64,000 nt of DNA from a candidate division FCPU426 bacterium (GTDB taxonomy: Bacteria; Oederibacteriota; Muellerivitia; Muellerivitales; Muellerivitaceae). The stretch spans positions 62,001-126,000 of the forward strand of contig DAIDGV010000023.1 in NCBI GenBank assembly GCA_027452205.1. The letters run 5' to 3'. Position 1 is the stretch's first letter. Every line of letters begins with the position of its first letter. The notes under the pieces were generated by a model, which made no database searches, was not told the DNA's origin, and was given only the letters and a program-made list of their open reading frames with translations. This document shows positions 48,738 through 57,994 of the stretch, piece after piece. The position numbers and the translations under genes are program-made.

Positions 48738-50000
48738 ATGGAATTTTTATATGACTACAAAAAGTTTTACATCCTTTACGTGGATGACGAGGAAAAATCC
48801 CTCAAATACTTCCGGGAAATTTTCGGCGGGACCTTCAACATCATGACCGCTTCCAGTGCGGAAGAGGGTTTTCGGATATTGAGGGAAAAGGCCGATCAGA
48901 TCGGCCTTTTAATGACCGATCAGCGCATGCCCGGGGAAAAGGGCGTCCAGTTCCTGGAAAAAGCCCGGCAGTTCCGGCCCCGGATCATCCGCGTCTTGAT
49001 CACCGCTTACTCGGATATGGAAACGGCCATCGAGTCCGTGAATACGGGCGCTATCTATAAGTATGTGAACAAACCCTGGGATATCCCCCAGCTGGAGATC
49101 ACCCTGAAGCGGGGCCTGGAGTTCTTCCTGGTCCAGGCCGAAAGGGACCAACTGCTGCGGGAAAAGATGTCGACCCTTTACAACGTTATGCTCACCGACC
49201 GCATCCTCAGCTTGGGCATCCTGGCGACGGGATTGAGCCACCATATTCGCAATTCCATGGTGGCGGTCAAGACCTTCCTGGACCTGACCCCCCAAAAAAT
49301 GAAAGAGGAAAACCTGGATTTTGAGCAGTTGCGCAACCCCGACTTTTGGAAGGATTACTACCAAAAAGTCCAGGGCCAGATGGACAAAGTGGCGCGCTTG
49401 TTGGGCGACTTGTGGGAATCCTCCGAAAAGTTCAAGGATCGGTTCACCGACAAGGTCCAATTGCACGAGGTGGTGGAAAGGGCCGTGGCCGCGGTGAAGC
49501 CTGATCTGGATAAAAAGGGGATCAAGGTCGAGAACCTGATCCCGAAGAACCTTCCGGAATTGAAAGTGGACCTTAAAAAGTTCGACCGCCTTTTTGAGAT
49601 GCTGGTCAAGGAGGAGGCGGTTACGCTGACCCGGGGTGGAAAACTGAAATTCACGACGGTGGTCCTCGGGCCGAAAGAAGGCCCCTCGGAGATCCAATTG
49701 GAACTCCAGGATGACGGTCCGGGCCTGCCCGCGGACGCGATGCGGTCCATTTTCGATCCCTTTTTCGTGCGTGGCGGCGATCCCCAGGAATTCGGCATCT
49801 ATTTGATGTCCTGTTTTTTCATCGTCTATCACCACGGCGGCCGTATCTCCGCCCAGAGCCTGGAAGGCAAGGGCAATGTGTTGACCCTGACCTTTCCCCT
49901 GGAACCGCAGGCCAAATTACCGATGGCCGAAGAGAAGGACTTCATCAGCAAGATCATGGTCAACGAATCTTTGTGGGAAAAAATATTATCAGGAAATTGA
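48738..50000 (+). CDS. Response regulator with C-terminal kinase-like module (PhcR-like)
   Basis: ILYVDDEEKSLKYFREIFGGTFNIMTASSAEEGFRILREKADQIGLLMTDQRMPGEKGVQFLEKAR...YKYVNKPWDIPQLEITLKRGLEFFLVQAERDQLLREK; LSHHIRNSMVAVKTFLDL. Confidence 0.8.
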   Translation: MEFLYDYKKFYILYVDDEEKSLKYFREIFGGTFNIMTASSAEEGFRILREKADQIGLLMTDQRMPGEKGVQFLEKARQFRPRIIRVLITAYSDMETAIESVNTGAIYKYVNKPWDIPQLEITLKRGLEFFLVQAERDQLLREKMSTLYNVMLTDRILSLGILATGLSHHIRNSMVAVKTFLDLTPQKMKEENLDFEQLRNPDFWKDYYQKVQGQMDKVARLLGDLWESSEKFKDRFTDKVQLHEVVERAVAAVKPDLDKKGIKVENLIPKNLPELKVDLKKFDRLFEMLVKEEAVTLTRGGKLKFTTVVLGPKEGPSEIQLELQDDGPGLPADAMRSIFDPFFVRGGDPQEFGIYLMSCFFIVYHHGGRISAQSLEGKGNVLTLTFPLEPQAKLPMAEEKDFISKIMVNESLWEKILSGN

Positions 50001-50016
50001 CCGGAGAGACCCCCTG

Positions 50017-51462
50017 ATGATCCCCCCGAACTTAACGTCAACGCGGTCCGTCCCCCCGGCGCGAAAAAAAACAGGCCCGGTGAGACCGGTCCTTTTCATC
50101 GTGGACGACGAGGAAAGCGTGCGCGAGTCCTTTCGCCTGATCCTCCAGGACGATCATGACCTGGTCTTCGCCAAGGACGCCAAGACCGCCTTACAGGCGA
50201 TCAAGGCCCAGACCTTCGACCTGTGCTTGCTGGACATCCTGCTGCCCGACGGATCGGGCCTGGACCTGTTGCGGCAGATCAAACGAAAGGACTCCTCGGC
50301 GGAAGTGATCATGGTGACGGCCCTGCAGGGCGTGGAGACCGCCTTGACCGCCATGAAAGGGGAAGCGCGGGATTACATCACCAAACCCTTCAAGGTGGAT
50401 GAACTGCGAGAGCTGATCCGGAAGGTGCTGGCCCGGCGGGCGGAACATTCCGCGAAGAACGGTCCGAAAAGCGGTTCCGGCGGGCCGGAGGCTTTGTGCC
50501 TCTTAGGGTCCAGCCCCAAAGTTCGCAAGTTCGCGAAGGAGATCAAGGCGGCGGCCCAAAGCCGTAAAACGATCTGCCTGGTCGGCGAAAAAGGATCGGG
50601 TATGGAAGAGGCGGCGCGGGAGATCCACCAGCTGAGCCCGCGCAGGGACGGGCCCTGGGTGGTCCTGGATGTTTCCCCCCGGAGCGAAAAGGAACTGGAA
50701 AGGGAATTGTGGGGCGATGAAAGGAAAGGGGAACTGCCGGAAGTGGGCAAACTGGAATTCGCCCACCGGGGGACCTTGTTCATCCAGCAAGTGGAGAAAC
50801 TGCCTTTGCGGCTCCAGGACAAGTTGACCCAAGCCTTCCTCCACCAAAGGATATTCCGGTCCGAGAAGGGGAACCGGCTCCCCCTGGATATCCGAGTGAT
50901 CCTGTCCTGGCGAGTCGATCCGGCACGGCCCCTGGCGAAGGGCGCTTTGTCAGAGACCTTATTCCGTTCCATCGGCCGGGATATCCTGACGGTGCCCGCG
51001 TTGAGGGACCGAAAAGAGGATATCCCGCTGTTGGTCCGCCGGGTCATCGACCGGACCAATCCCCATGCCCGGATACCGGTGAAAAGCGTGCATGCCGACG
51101 CGATGGGGCTCTTGACCCAATATCCCTGGCCCGGCAATATCCAGGAGCTGGAAAGCTGCGTGGAAAACATGGTGCTTTTCGCCCGGGAAGCCACCTTGAC
51201 CCTGGACGACGTCCCCATGGATATCCTGGTCCAAATGATGGGTGTCGCCATCAGCCGGGAAAAAGTAAAATTGTCCCTCAAAGAGGTAAATCGCCAGTTC
51301 GAGCGTCAATATATCCAGATGATCCTGGGAAAAACCCAGGGTTACCAAACCCGGGCGGCTAAAATGCTGGGCCTGCACCGGACCACCCTGATCTTGAAAC
51401 TCAAGAATTTGGGCCTGGAATCGGACTACCGGAAGATCGTCCGAAAAAGACGCGGGAAATGA
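50017..51462 (+). CDS. NtrC-family response regulator with degenerate AAA+ domain (pseudo-enhancer-binding protein)
   Basis: Intact REC (FIVDDEESVRES, LCLLDILLPDGSG, YITKPFKV) and Fis HTH (AAKMLGLHRTTLILKLKNLGL); Walker A GEKGSGME, Walker B LFIQQV, no GAFTGA. Confidence 0.85.
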   Translation: MIPPNLTSTRSVPPARKKTGPVRPVLFIVDDEESVRESFRLILQDDHDLVFAKDAKTALQAIKAQTFDLCLLDILLPDGSGLDLLRQIKRKDSSAEVIMVTALQGVETALTAMKGEARDYITKPFKVDELRELIRKVLARRAEHSAKNGPKSGSGGPEALCLLGSSPKVRKFAKEIKAAAQSRKTICLVGEKGSGMEEAAREIHQLSPRRDGPWVVLDVSPRSEKELERELWGDERKGELPEVGKLEFAHRGTLFIQQVEKLPLRLQDKLTQAFLHQRIFRSEKGNRLPLDIRVILSWRVDPARPLAKGALSETLFRSIGRDILTVPALRDRKEDIPLLVRRVIDRTNPHARIPVKSVHADAMGLLTQYPWPGNIQELESCVENMVLFAREATLTLDDVPMDILVQMMGVAISREKVKLSLKEVNRQFERQYIQMILGKTQGYQTRAAKMLGLHRTTLILKLKNLGLESDYRKIVRKRRGK

Positions 51463-51487
51463 ACGGTCCTTTGAAAGAAGCCGCGAT

Positions 51488-52186
51488 TTGAAAAAAATAA
51501 AATGGGCGGGTTATAAAAATCCGCGCGACCTCCAGATCGCGGCGCTGATCCACGAATTCCGCGGGCCGCTGACGGCCTTGAACGCCCTGGTCCAGTTGTT
51601 CCCTGAAAAAAAGGGCGACCCGCGTTTCATGCGGTCCTTCCAACCCATGATGCTCCAGCAGATCGACCGTTTGATCGGCATGATGGAGGGTTTGGCGGAT
51701 ATGCGGCGGGCCCGGAAAAGGGCCGCCGATACGATCGATCTCTCGGAACTGGTGAGCAACTCGGTCCGGGAGTTGGAGATCCTCTTCGCGGCCAAGAACG
51801 TCCGGTTGAAGGTGAAGGCTGTTCCGGGGCTTTATTTAAGGGGCGACCAGGAACAACTGACAAGCCTGGTGTGGAACCTGGCGCAAAACGCCCTGGAATC
51901 GGTGGCCCCCCGGGGAAGGGTATGGGTCTCCACCAGCCGGGTCACCCGGCCGGGTCATTCCGGTCCCTGGTTGGAATTGAACGTGAGGGACGACGGCCCG
52001 GGGATACCGAAGAAATGGTTCAAGAAAATATTCGGCCCTTATTTTTCCACCAAGGGCCCGGGCAATGGACTGGGCCTGGCCATTTGCAAAAGGGTGGTGA
52101 AGCAGCACCGGGGGCACATCAAGGTCAGCTCTTCCCAAAAAGAAACGCTGTTCCAAGTCCGCCTTCCGGCGGCCCGGAAGGGTTGA
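51488..52186 (+). CDS. Soluble histidine kinase lacking a sensor domain
   Basis: LIHEFRGPLTALNALVQLF; LVWNLAQNALESV; VRDDGPGIPKKWFKKIFGPYFSTKGPGNGLGLAICKRVV. Confidence 0.85.
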   Translation: MKKIKWAGYKNPRDLQIAALIHEFRGPLTALNALVQLFPEKKGDPRFMRSFQPMMLQQIDRLIGMMEGLADMRRARKRAADTIDLSELVSNSVRELEILFAAKNVRLKVKAVPGLYLRGDQEQLTSLVWNLAQNALESVAPRGRVWVSTSRVTRPGHSGPWLELNVRDDGPGIPKKWFKKIFGPYFSTKGPGNGLGLAICKRVVKQHRGHIKVSSSQKETLFQVRLPAARKG

Positions 52187-52243
52187 CCGGAAAGCCCTTG
52201 GGGGCTTTCGGCGGCCGGTGAATGCATCCTTGAGGGAGCGCGC

Positions 52244-52825
52244 ATGAAGAAAAAAACTCATATCCTAATCCTGGAGAAACCCACCCCGTTCCGCGACCGG
52301 TTGAAAGCGGTTTGTGCCGAAGTGGGCAAGGCCTGGGTGGCGGATGACCTGAAAATGGCCCAAGGATTGATCTCGCGAAGGTCCTTCCGGCTTTTGCTCT
52401 TGGATTGGGACCTCATCCGGACGGACCTGGCCGATCTTTCCCGGGTGCTGGACATCTTCCAGCCCCATGCCCGGCGGATCGCCCTGTTCACCGCGCCCCA
52501 ACTCCACGAGGTCGTCGCGGCGATGAAATCGGGCATGGACGATGTCCTGTGGCTGGCGCAAAACTCCTCGGTGTTAAGGGACAAGCTGACCGCTTCGCTG
52601 GCCGCCCCCAAGCCGGTGGCGGCGCAGCATTTTCATATCCCGCAATTGACCCGGTCCCTGGCCGAGCGGGCGGCCTCCAAGAAGATCTCCCTGATCGCCG
52701 CCCGGAAGGAATTCTCAAAAACCTTCCTGAACCAGGTCCTTCTCCAGAAAAGGATGCGCAAATTCCAATTGGCCAACCTGATGAATGTGGCCACCCGCAC
52801 CCTGCGCCGTCATCTGATGAAATAA
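52244..52825 (+). CDS. Degenerate receiver-like protein with C-terminal HTH
   Basis: THILILEKPTPFRDRLKAV...LLLLDWDLIRTDL...IALFTAPQ; C-terminal KFQLANLMNVATRTLRRHLMK. Confidence 0.55.
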   Translation: MKKKTHILILEKPTPFRDRLKAVCAEVGKAWVADDLKMAQGLISRRSFRLLLLDWDLIRTDLADLSRVLDIFQPHARRIALFTAPQLHEVVAAMKSGMDDVLWLAQNSSVLRDKLTASLAAPKPVAAQHFHIPQLTRSLAERAASKKISLIAARKEFSKTFLNQVLLQKRMRKFQLANLMNVATRTLRRHLMK

Positions 52826-52870
52826 AACCTTAATATCGAACCCTCTTAAAATGATTTTTATCATTTCCCC

Positions 52871-53047
52871 CAAAACCCAAAACAAAGGCCGTTTGAACCA
52901 CAAAGGGCACCAAGTTCACCAAGAAGGCCAAGGCAAGATGGGATCAAAAGGGTTTTTAAACAATTGTCTTTCGTCGTTCTTGGTGCCCTTGGTGCCTTCG
53001 TGGTGAAATAGATTTTTCTAGTTCTAAGGTTTATCGGCTGTTGCTTT
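52871..53047. repeat. Dispersed palindromic repeat A, copy 1
   Basis: GAACCACAAAGGGCACCAAGTTCACCAAG ... TTCTTGGTGCCCTTGGTGCCTTCGTGGTGAAAT. Confidence 0.85.
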
Positions 53048-53059
53048 GCGGAAAGCGCC

Positions 53060-53848
53060 CTATTTGTCTTTCGCTTCCGCCGGGCCCCAGGTCCAATAAA
53101 GCCCCAAATAAGTAACGGTCGTATCCTGCCCGACGATCGAATGCCCGCCGGAGAACAGAAGACTGAAGTTCGGCGAGAAATTGAACTGACCGCCGATGTT
53201 GACCAGGAGGAATCCTTGGTTGCTGTCCATGTCCTGGCCCTGGGCGAAAAGTTCCCCTCCCAAGGTCAACGAACTATCCAGGTCCCTCTGCAGAAGCCAA
53301 CCGCCAAAGGGGTAGTTGCGCATCCCGGCGGCGGCATTGAAGGCGTAACCGCCCCCGCCATAGGTGGTCCAGGGGCCCCAGCTTTTTTGCATCCAAAGGG
53401 GGAACTTATACCAGGCCAGGCCGTTGCCCAATCCGTTGCCGGGGTTGCCGGTGGGGATCTCCACCATGGGGAAGATCCCCACTTGCGGGCTGTTGTCGCT
53501 TTCTTTAATGAAACGGAACTTGATCCCCATTTCGGTGTCGCCCAAACCATAAACGGAAGGGTTTCCGGGGGTCGATAGGGAGGTCAGTCCGCTAATGACA
53601 TGTAACTGAACATCGGACAGGGGACCCCAATTGAACTCCGCGGCGGGCCCCTGAATGGTGACGCTTCCCAGGGAAGCGAGCGAGGACTCGAAAATATAGA
53701 ATTCAAAGTGGTTCAGGTCCACCGGCTCCGGGTCGTCCGTTAAAAAGGGAGGTCCCGCCCATAGGGGGAAGGCGGTGAAGGTCAAAAAAACCGTGAGGAA
53801 AAGGAATTTCATCAAAGGTCCGAACCCCGATGTTTTTGCCCGACTCAT
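53060..53848 (-). CDS. Exported outer-membrane beta-barrel-like protein
   Basis: Signal peptide FLTVFLTFTAFPLWAGPPFLTDDPEPVDLNHFEFYIF; beta-rich with glycines; ends VTYLGLYWTWGPAEAKDK. Confidence 0.55.
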   Translation of the reverse strand: MSRAKTSGFGPLMKFLFLTVFLTFTAFPLWAGPPFLTDDPEPVDLNHFEFYIFESSLASLGSVTIQGPAAEFNWGPLSDVQLHVISGLTSLSTPGNPSVYGLGDTEMGIKFRFIKESDNSPQVGIFPMVEIPTGNPGNGLGNGLAWYKFPLWMQKSWGPWTTYGGGGYAFNAAAGMRNYPFGGWLLQRDLDSSLTLGGELFAQGQDMDSNQGFLLVNIGGQFNFSPNFSLLFSGGHSIVGQDTTVTYLGLYWTWGPAEAKDK

Positions 53849-53948
53849 TGAACCCTACCCCAGCTTCGATTTAAAACCCGGCCTAAAGTATAGGGGATTT
53901 CATATTTTAGCCATAGGGAAGGAGCCGTCATGAAAGTCGCTTATGGTC

Positions 53949-54062
53949 TTTTGCTTTCATCCCCTGTATCCCCCGCATCCGTGGCTAGAAATCCCTTTTA
54001 TCCTTTGCCTTTAACCCAAAACCAAAACTTGTTTAGCCACAGATTCATAGGATAAACAACAA
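53949..54062. repeat. Dispersed repeat B, copy 1
   Basis: TTTTGCTTTCATCCCCTGTATCC...CCGTGGCTAGAAATCC...GCCACAGATTCATAGGATAAACAAC; matched at 61296-61410, fragment near 54310-54370. Confidence 0.7.
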
Positions 54063-54530
54063 GATGGAATCGTTTTGGCCGCAGATCCACGCAAATGAAC
54101 GCAGATAAGCTTTTTGTTTTCGGCTTTAATGGCGTCGATCGGCGTCAATTTGTGGCTTGGGTTCATTCCATATATCCCCTGCATCCGTGGCTAGATCGGT
54201 TTTGCCTAGGCCGTTCTTCGTCTTTTGACGGCCTGCCTTTATTTTTAAAACCAAAGAGTTTTATTATTTATCTGCGTCCATCCGCGGCCAATTGGTTTTG
54301 CCTGGACCGTTCATCCCCTGTATCCCCTGCATCTGTGGCAAGAAATGCCTTTATCCTTTGCCTTGACCCCTTTGTTTTGTGTCCTTGCTGCTCGTGGGCG
54401 GGGCCGCTACGCGGCCGAATCCTGGTTGAAAGTGAAACCGAAATTGAAAAAGCGATTGCTGTTGGCGTAAGGGCCGGAGGGCCCTTCCTTCACGCGCTGT
54501 CCGGTTTTTTCACCCTTGAAAGAGGCGGGC

Positions 54531-56159
54531 TCAGATCACCAGGGAGTTGGTGAGGGGAAGGTCGGGGACGATCGAAGTGATCGCCGTTCTGACCCGGGGG
54601 TCGCCGTCCTTTTTCAAGATCGAGATCTCCGTATCCAGCCGGCCCAGCACGAAATCCTTGAAGGGCCCGAAATGCAAATAAAGGGCCATGAGGGAAACGG
54701 CGTTCCGCAGGACTTTGGGGTTCCTGAACAGGCAAACCAAAAAGACTTTCCAGAAATAAAAACGGGTCTTGGCGGGCATTCCCAGTTTGGCGATGAGCCG
54801 GGAAAAGGACCGCAAGTCCCGCAGTTGATGGCTCAGGGGCAGTCTCATCCGTTTTTTCGAGCAATCCTGCATCAGGGCCAGCCGCAGGATACGGTTGAAA
54901 TATTTGTCCGGGGCCAGGGATTCGCTCACCACCCGGCGGAAATCGTTCAGGATGTCGAACCGGGGCCGCAGGGTGGTGTAGTTCAGACCGGCCACGCATT
55001 GGCAGGCGGTCTGGTCCGGCGGGACCTCGAAATGATCGTCCAACCGGCCTTCCCGGGAAAGCCTTTTGGTCAACTGGGTGTTGGGCAGGGCGAACAACAG
55101 CCCCACCATGTTCACGGGGATCGAGGTGGCCTCGATGCTGTTCAAGATGGCCTGGGATACATCCCCCTTTTCGGCGTCGAAGCCGATGATGTAACCGGCG
55201 TTGACGATCATGCCGTGGCGCATGATCTTGTGGATGCTGTCCGCGATGGATCGGTGGGTGTTCTGGCGCTTTTGGGTGGAAAGCAGCGTCTCCTCATTGG
55301 GGTTCTCGATGCCCACGAAGAGCCAGTTGAATCCGGCCTCCTGCATCAGGTTCATCAAGTCCTCGTCGTCGGCCAGGTTCATCGAGGCCTCGGTGCTGAA
55401 CTCGAAGGGCCAACGGTGGTCCTGGAGCCATTGAATGATGTGGGGCAGCAGCAGTTTGACCTCTTTTTTGTTCCCGATGAAATTGTCGTCCACGATGTCG
55501 ATATGGCCCCGGTACCCCAGGTCATAAAGGCTTTGCAGTTCGGTCAGGACCTGGCGGGTGTTCTTGCCCCGGGGAACCCGGCCAAAAAGCTCGATGATGT
55601 CGCAGAACTCGCACATGAAGGGGCATCCGCGGTTCCATTGGATGCCCACATGAAGGTAATTCTCGAACTTCAGCAGGTCGAAGCGGGGCGTGGGACTTTC
55701 GGCCATGACGGCCCGGACCCCGCCTGATTCGTAACGGTGATGGGCCTCTCCCCGGGCCAGGTCGGCCAAAAAGGGCGGCATCGTCACCTCGGCCTCGCCC
55801 AGGATCAGGTAGTCCGCCTTGTCGTAAAGATGGGGGCTGGAGGTGGCGTCGGGCCCGCCGACGATCACGGTCTTGCCCAGGGCCTTGAAGTGGTCGATCA
55901 GGCGGATGTGGTCCGGTTGTTGGGAGATCATGCCGCCGAGAAAGACCATCTGGGCCCATTCGACGTCCTTGGGGTCCAACTCCTCGGCGTTCAGGTCGTT
56001 CAGCCGCACTTCCCAGTCGGGGGGAAGCATGGCGGCCACCGTGATGAGCCCCAGGGGGGAAGCGGGATATTTGGCCCCGGCGGCCTCGCAGGTCGCCCGG
56101 TAGTTCCAAAAGGATTGGGAGGTGAAGTGGGGGTAGACGAATAAACAGCGGGGCGCCAT
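54531..56159 (-). CDS. B12-binding-domain radical SAM protein (DUF4070-type)
   Basis: CPFMCEFCDI (CxxxCxxC); N-terminal VYPHFTSQSFW...VGGPDATSSPHLYDKADYLILGEAE. Confidence 0.85.
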   Translation of the reverse strand: MAPRCLFVYPHFTSQSFWNYRATCEAAGAKYPASPLGLITVAAMLPPDWEVRLNDLNAEELDPKDVEWAQMVFLGGMISQQPDHIRLIDHFKALGKTVIVGGPDATSSPHLYDKADYLILGEAEVTMPPFLADLARGEAHHRYESGGVRAVMAESPTPRFDLLKFENYLHVGIQWNRGCPFMCEFCDIIELFGRVPRGKNTRQVLTELQSLYDLGYRGHIDIVDDNFIGNKKEVKLLLPHIIQWLQDHRWPFEFSTEASMNLADDEDLMNLMQEAGFNWLFVGIENPNEETLLSTQKRQNTHRSIADSIHKIMRHGMIVNAGYIIGFDAEKGDVSQAILNSIEATSIPVNMVGLLFALPNTQLTKRLSREGRLDDHFEVPPDQTACQCVAGLNYTTLRPRFDILNDFRRVVSESLAPDKYFNRILRLALMQDCSKKRMRLPLSHQLRDLRSFSRLIAKLGMPAKTRFYFWKVFLVCLFRNPKVLRNAVSLMALYLHFGPFKDFVLGRLDTEISILKKDGDPRVRTAITSIVPDLPLTNSLVI

Positions 56160-56303
56160 GAAGTTTTTTTCTTTCGGAAGTCCGGGATGAGAAAGGGAAC
56201 TTTCGGGTCCCCATCGGCGGCGGGTTTGGAACGATTGGAGGATATTAGGGGGTCTTCCGGATATCCCTTTATGAGAAATGTCATAGAGGGCGGCTTTTCA
56301 ACT

Positions 56304-56484
56304 GCCCCAAAACCCAAAACAAAGGCCGTTTGAACCACAAAGGGCACCAAGTTCACCAAGAAAGGCCAAGGCAAGATGGGATTAAAAGGATTTTTTAACA
56401 ATTGTCTTTCGTTGTTCTTGGTGAACTTGGTGTCTTGGTGGTGAAATGGATTTTTCTAGTTCTAAGGTTTGTCGGCGGTTGCTT
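56304..56484. repeat. Dispersed palindromic repeat A, copy 2
   Basis: GAACCACAAAGGGCACCAAGTTCACCAAGAAAGG ... TTCTTGGTGAACTTGGTGTCTTGGTGGTGAAAT. Confidence 0.9.
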
Positions 56485-56500
56485 TTGATCTTTTGTCTTT

Positions 56501-56683
56501 ACCCCGAGAACCCAAAACAAAGGCCGTTTGAACCACCAAGGGCACCAAGTTCACCAAGAAAGGCCAAGGCAAGATGGGATTAAAAGGGTTTTTAAACAAT
56601 TGTCTTTCGTCGTTCTTGGTGAACTTGGTGTCTTGGTGGTGAAATGGATTTTTTAGTTCTAAGGTTTATCGGCGGTTGTTTTG
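56501..56683. repeat. Dispersed palindromic repeat A, copy 3 (tandem with copy 2)
   Basis: GAACCACCAAGGGCACCAAGTTCACCAAGAAAGG ... TTCTTGGTGAACTTGGTGTCTTGGTGGTGAAAT. Confidence 0.9.
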
Positions 56684-56694
56684 CCGCCGGTGAG

Positions 56695-57990
56695 TCAAAA
56701 ATGCGACCACTTTAAATGAAGCCGGATATCCGACAGGATCTTCTCCACGTTCAAAGACTCGAAACAGCGCACTTCCTCGCAGGTTTTCGCCATCTTGTTC
56801 ATGCAGGTGATATTGCGGCAGGAACTTTCCGAGACATAACAGCGCGAAGGGGCGTTCTGGTCCGCGGGCGGGAACCGCGGGTCGGTGGAGTCGTAACCCG
56901 ACATGCGGGCGTTGGTGGCCCCGAAGACCGAGACCACGAAGGTCCGGTTCCGGAAAGGAACGTTCCCGCTCCGGGACAACTTCTTGGCCGCGGCGATATG
57001 CAGGGGGCCCGTATCGCCGGAAATGAAGACATGGGCGAAATCCACTAAAGCCGCGTAAGCGTCCAGCGCCAGGGTCTTGGGGACGATGGTCAAGCGGGAC
57101 CTTTCCTCCCCGGTGAGCTGTTCCTCCAACTGCCGCTCGATGTCCTTGGCGGTAAAACCCGAGCCCAACAGCACATGGCCCCCCAGCGCCAGCAGGCCCC
57201 GCAGCAGGGCCAATTGGTATTTGAACAGCATGCGGTTGTAACGCGAAGCGGTGTCGGGGTTGAGGAAGAACAGTCGCTGGTCCCGGGGAACCCCGTTCTC
57301 CGCCAAAAAGCCTTGGGCCTGGTCAAAAGCCCCGTCGGAGAGGGTGACCGGGAAACCGGTGAAAGGTTTGGTCCTTTTTTTCACGGCGACCTGGCGCAGC
57401 AAATTCGCGGGCAGGTCATAGGTCTGGTACATGAAGTGGCAATAGCCCTCGTCGCGGGTCAGGTTCAAAAGCACATCGGGCGCGGCGGTGACCATGTTGA
57501 GCACCTTCCGGCCCCCGGGGGTTATTTGTTTGTCGCCGATGAAGGGGCAGCAGTTCAAATAAAGGTCATATTGGTTTTCACGGACCAGTGCCCGGACCGC
57601 CTCCAGGTCCGCCGGGTTGGGGAACCGCTCGCCGGTGAAGACCGGGTAAAGATGGGATATTTCCGGGTTGCCCTCGAAAAGGCAGGCCACGGACTTTTTG
57701 ACCACGTAATCGATCCGGGCGCCGGGGAAATAGTCCCGGAAGGCCGATACTCCCCCGGCGGCCAGGATGGAATCCCCGATGTGGATGTCCGAGATCACCA
57801 GGATCTTTTGGAACGACGGCACCGACCGGACGATCCGAAGGTTGTGCCTTTCGCTCAAACCCTTGACCAGTTTGTTGCCGATGGCGGGGATGAGGGTGTG
57901 GTCGAACAGCCAAGCGCCTTCCCGTGGGAATTGGGCGGTGAGCTTGCTGGTCAGGTCGAAAAAAGCGCTGGAGATCGAGTTGTCGAGCAT
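56695..57990 (-). CDS. Glycosyltransferase family 9 (heptosyltransferase-like)
   Basis: KILVISDIHIGDSILAAGGVSAFRDYFPGARIDYVV; FISGDTGPLHIAAA; Cys-rich C-terminus. Confidence 0.8.
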   Translation of the reverse strand: MLDNSISSAFFDLTSKLTAQFPREGAWLFDHTLIPAIGNKLVKGLSERHNLRIVRSVPSFQKILVISDIHIGDSILAAGGVSAFRDYFPGARIDYVVKKSVACLFEGNPEISHLYPVFTGERFPNPADLEAVRALVRENQYDLYLNCCPFIGDKQITPGGRKVLNMVTAAPDVLLNLTRDEGYCHFMYQTYDLPANLLRQVAVKKRTKPFTGFPVTLSDGAFDQAQGFLAENGVPRDQRLFFLNPDTASRYNRMLFKYQLALLRGLLALGGHVLLGSGFTAKDIERQLEEQLTGEERSRLTIVPKTLALDAYAALVDFAHVFISGDTGPLHIAAAKKLSRSGNVPFRNRTFVVSVFGATNARMSGYDSTDPRFPPADQNAPSRCYVSESSCRNITCMNKMAKTCEEVRCFESLNVEKILSDIRLHLKWSHF

Positions 57991-57994
57991 GGGC

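Noticed and set aside
54516-55727. 403-aa plus-strand ORF
   Set aside because: Antisense to the radical SAM gene with an intact CxxxCxxC motif.
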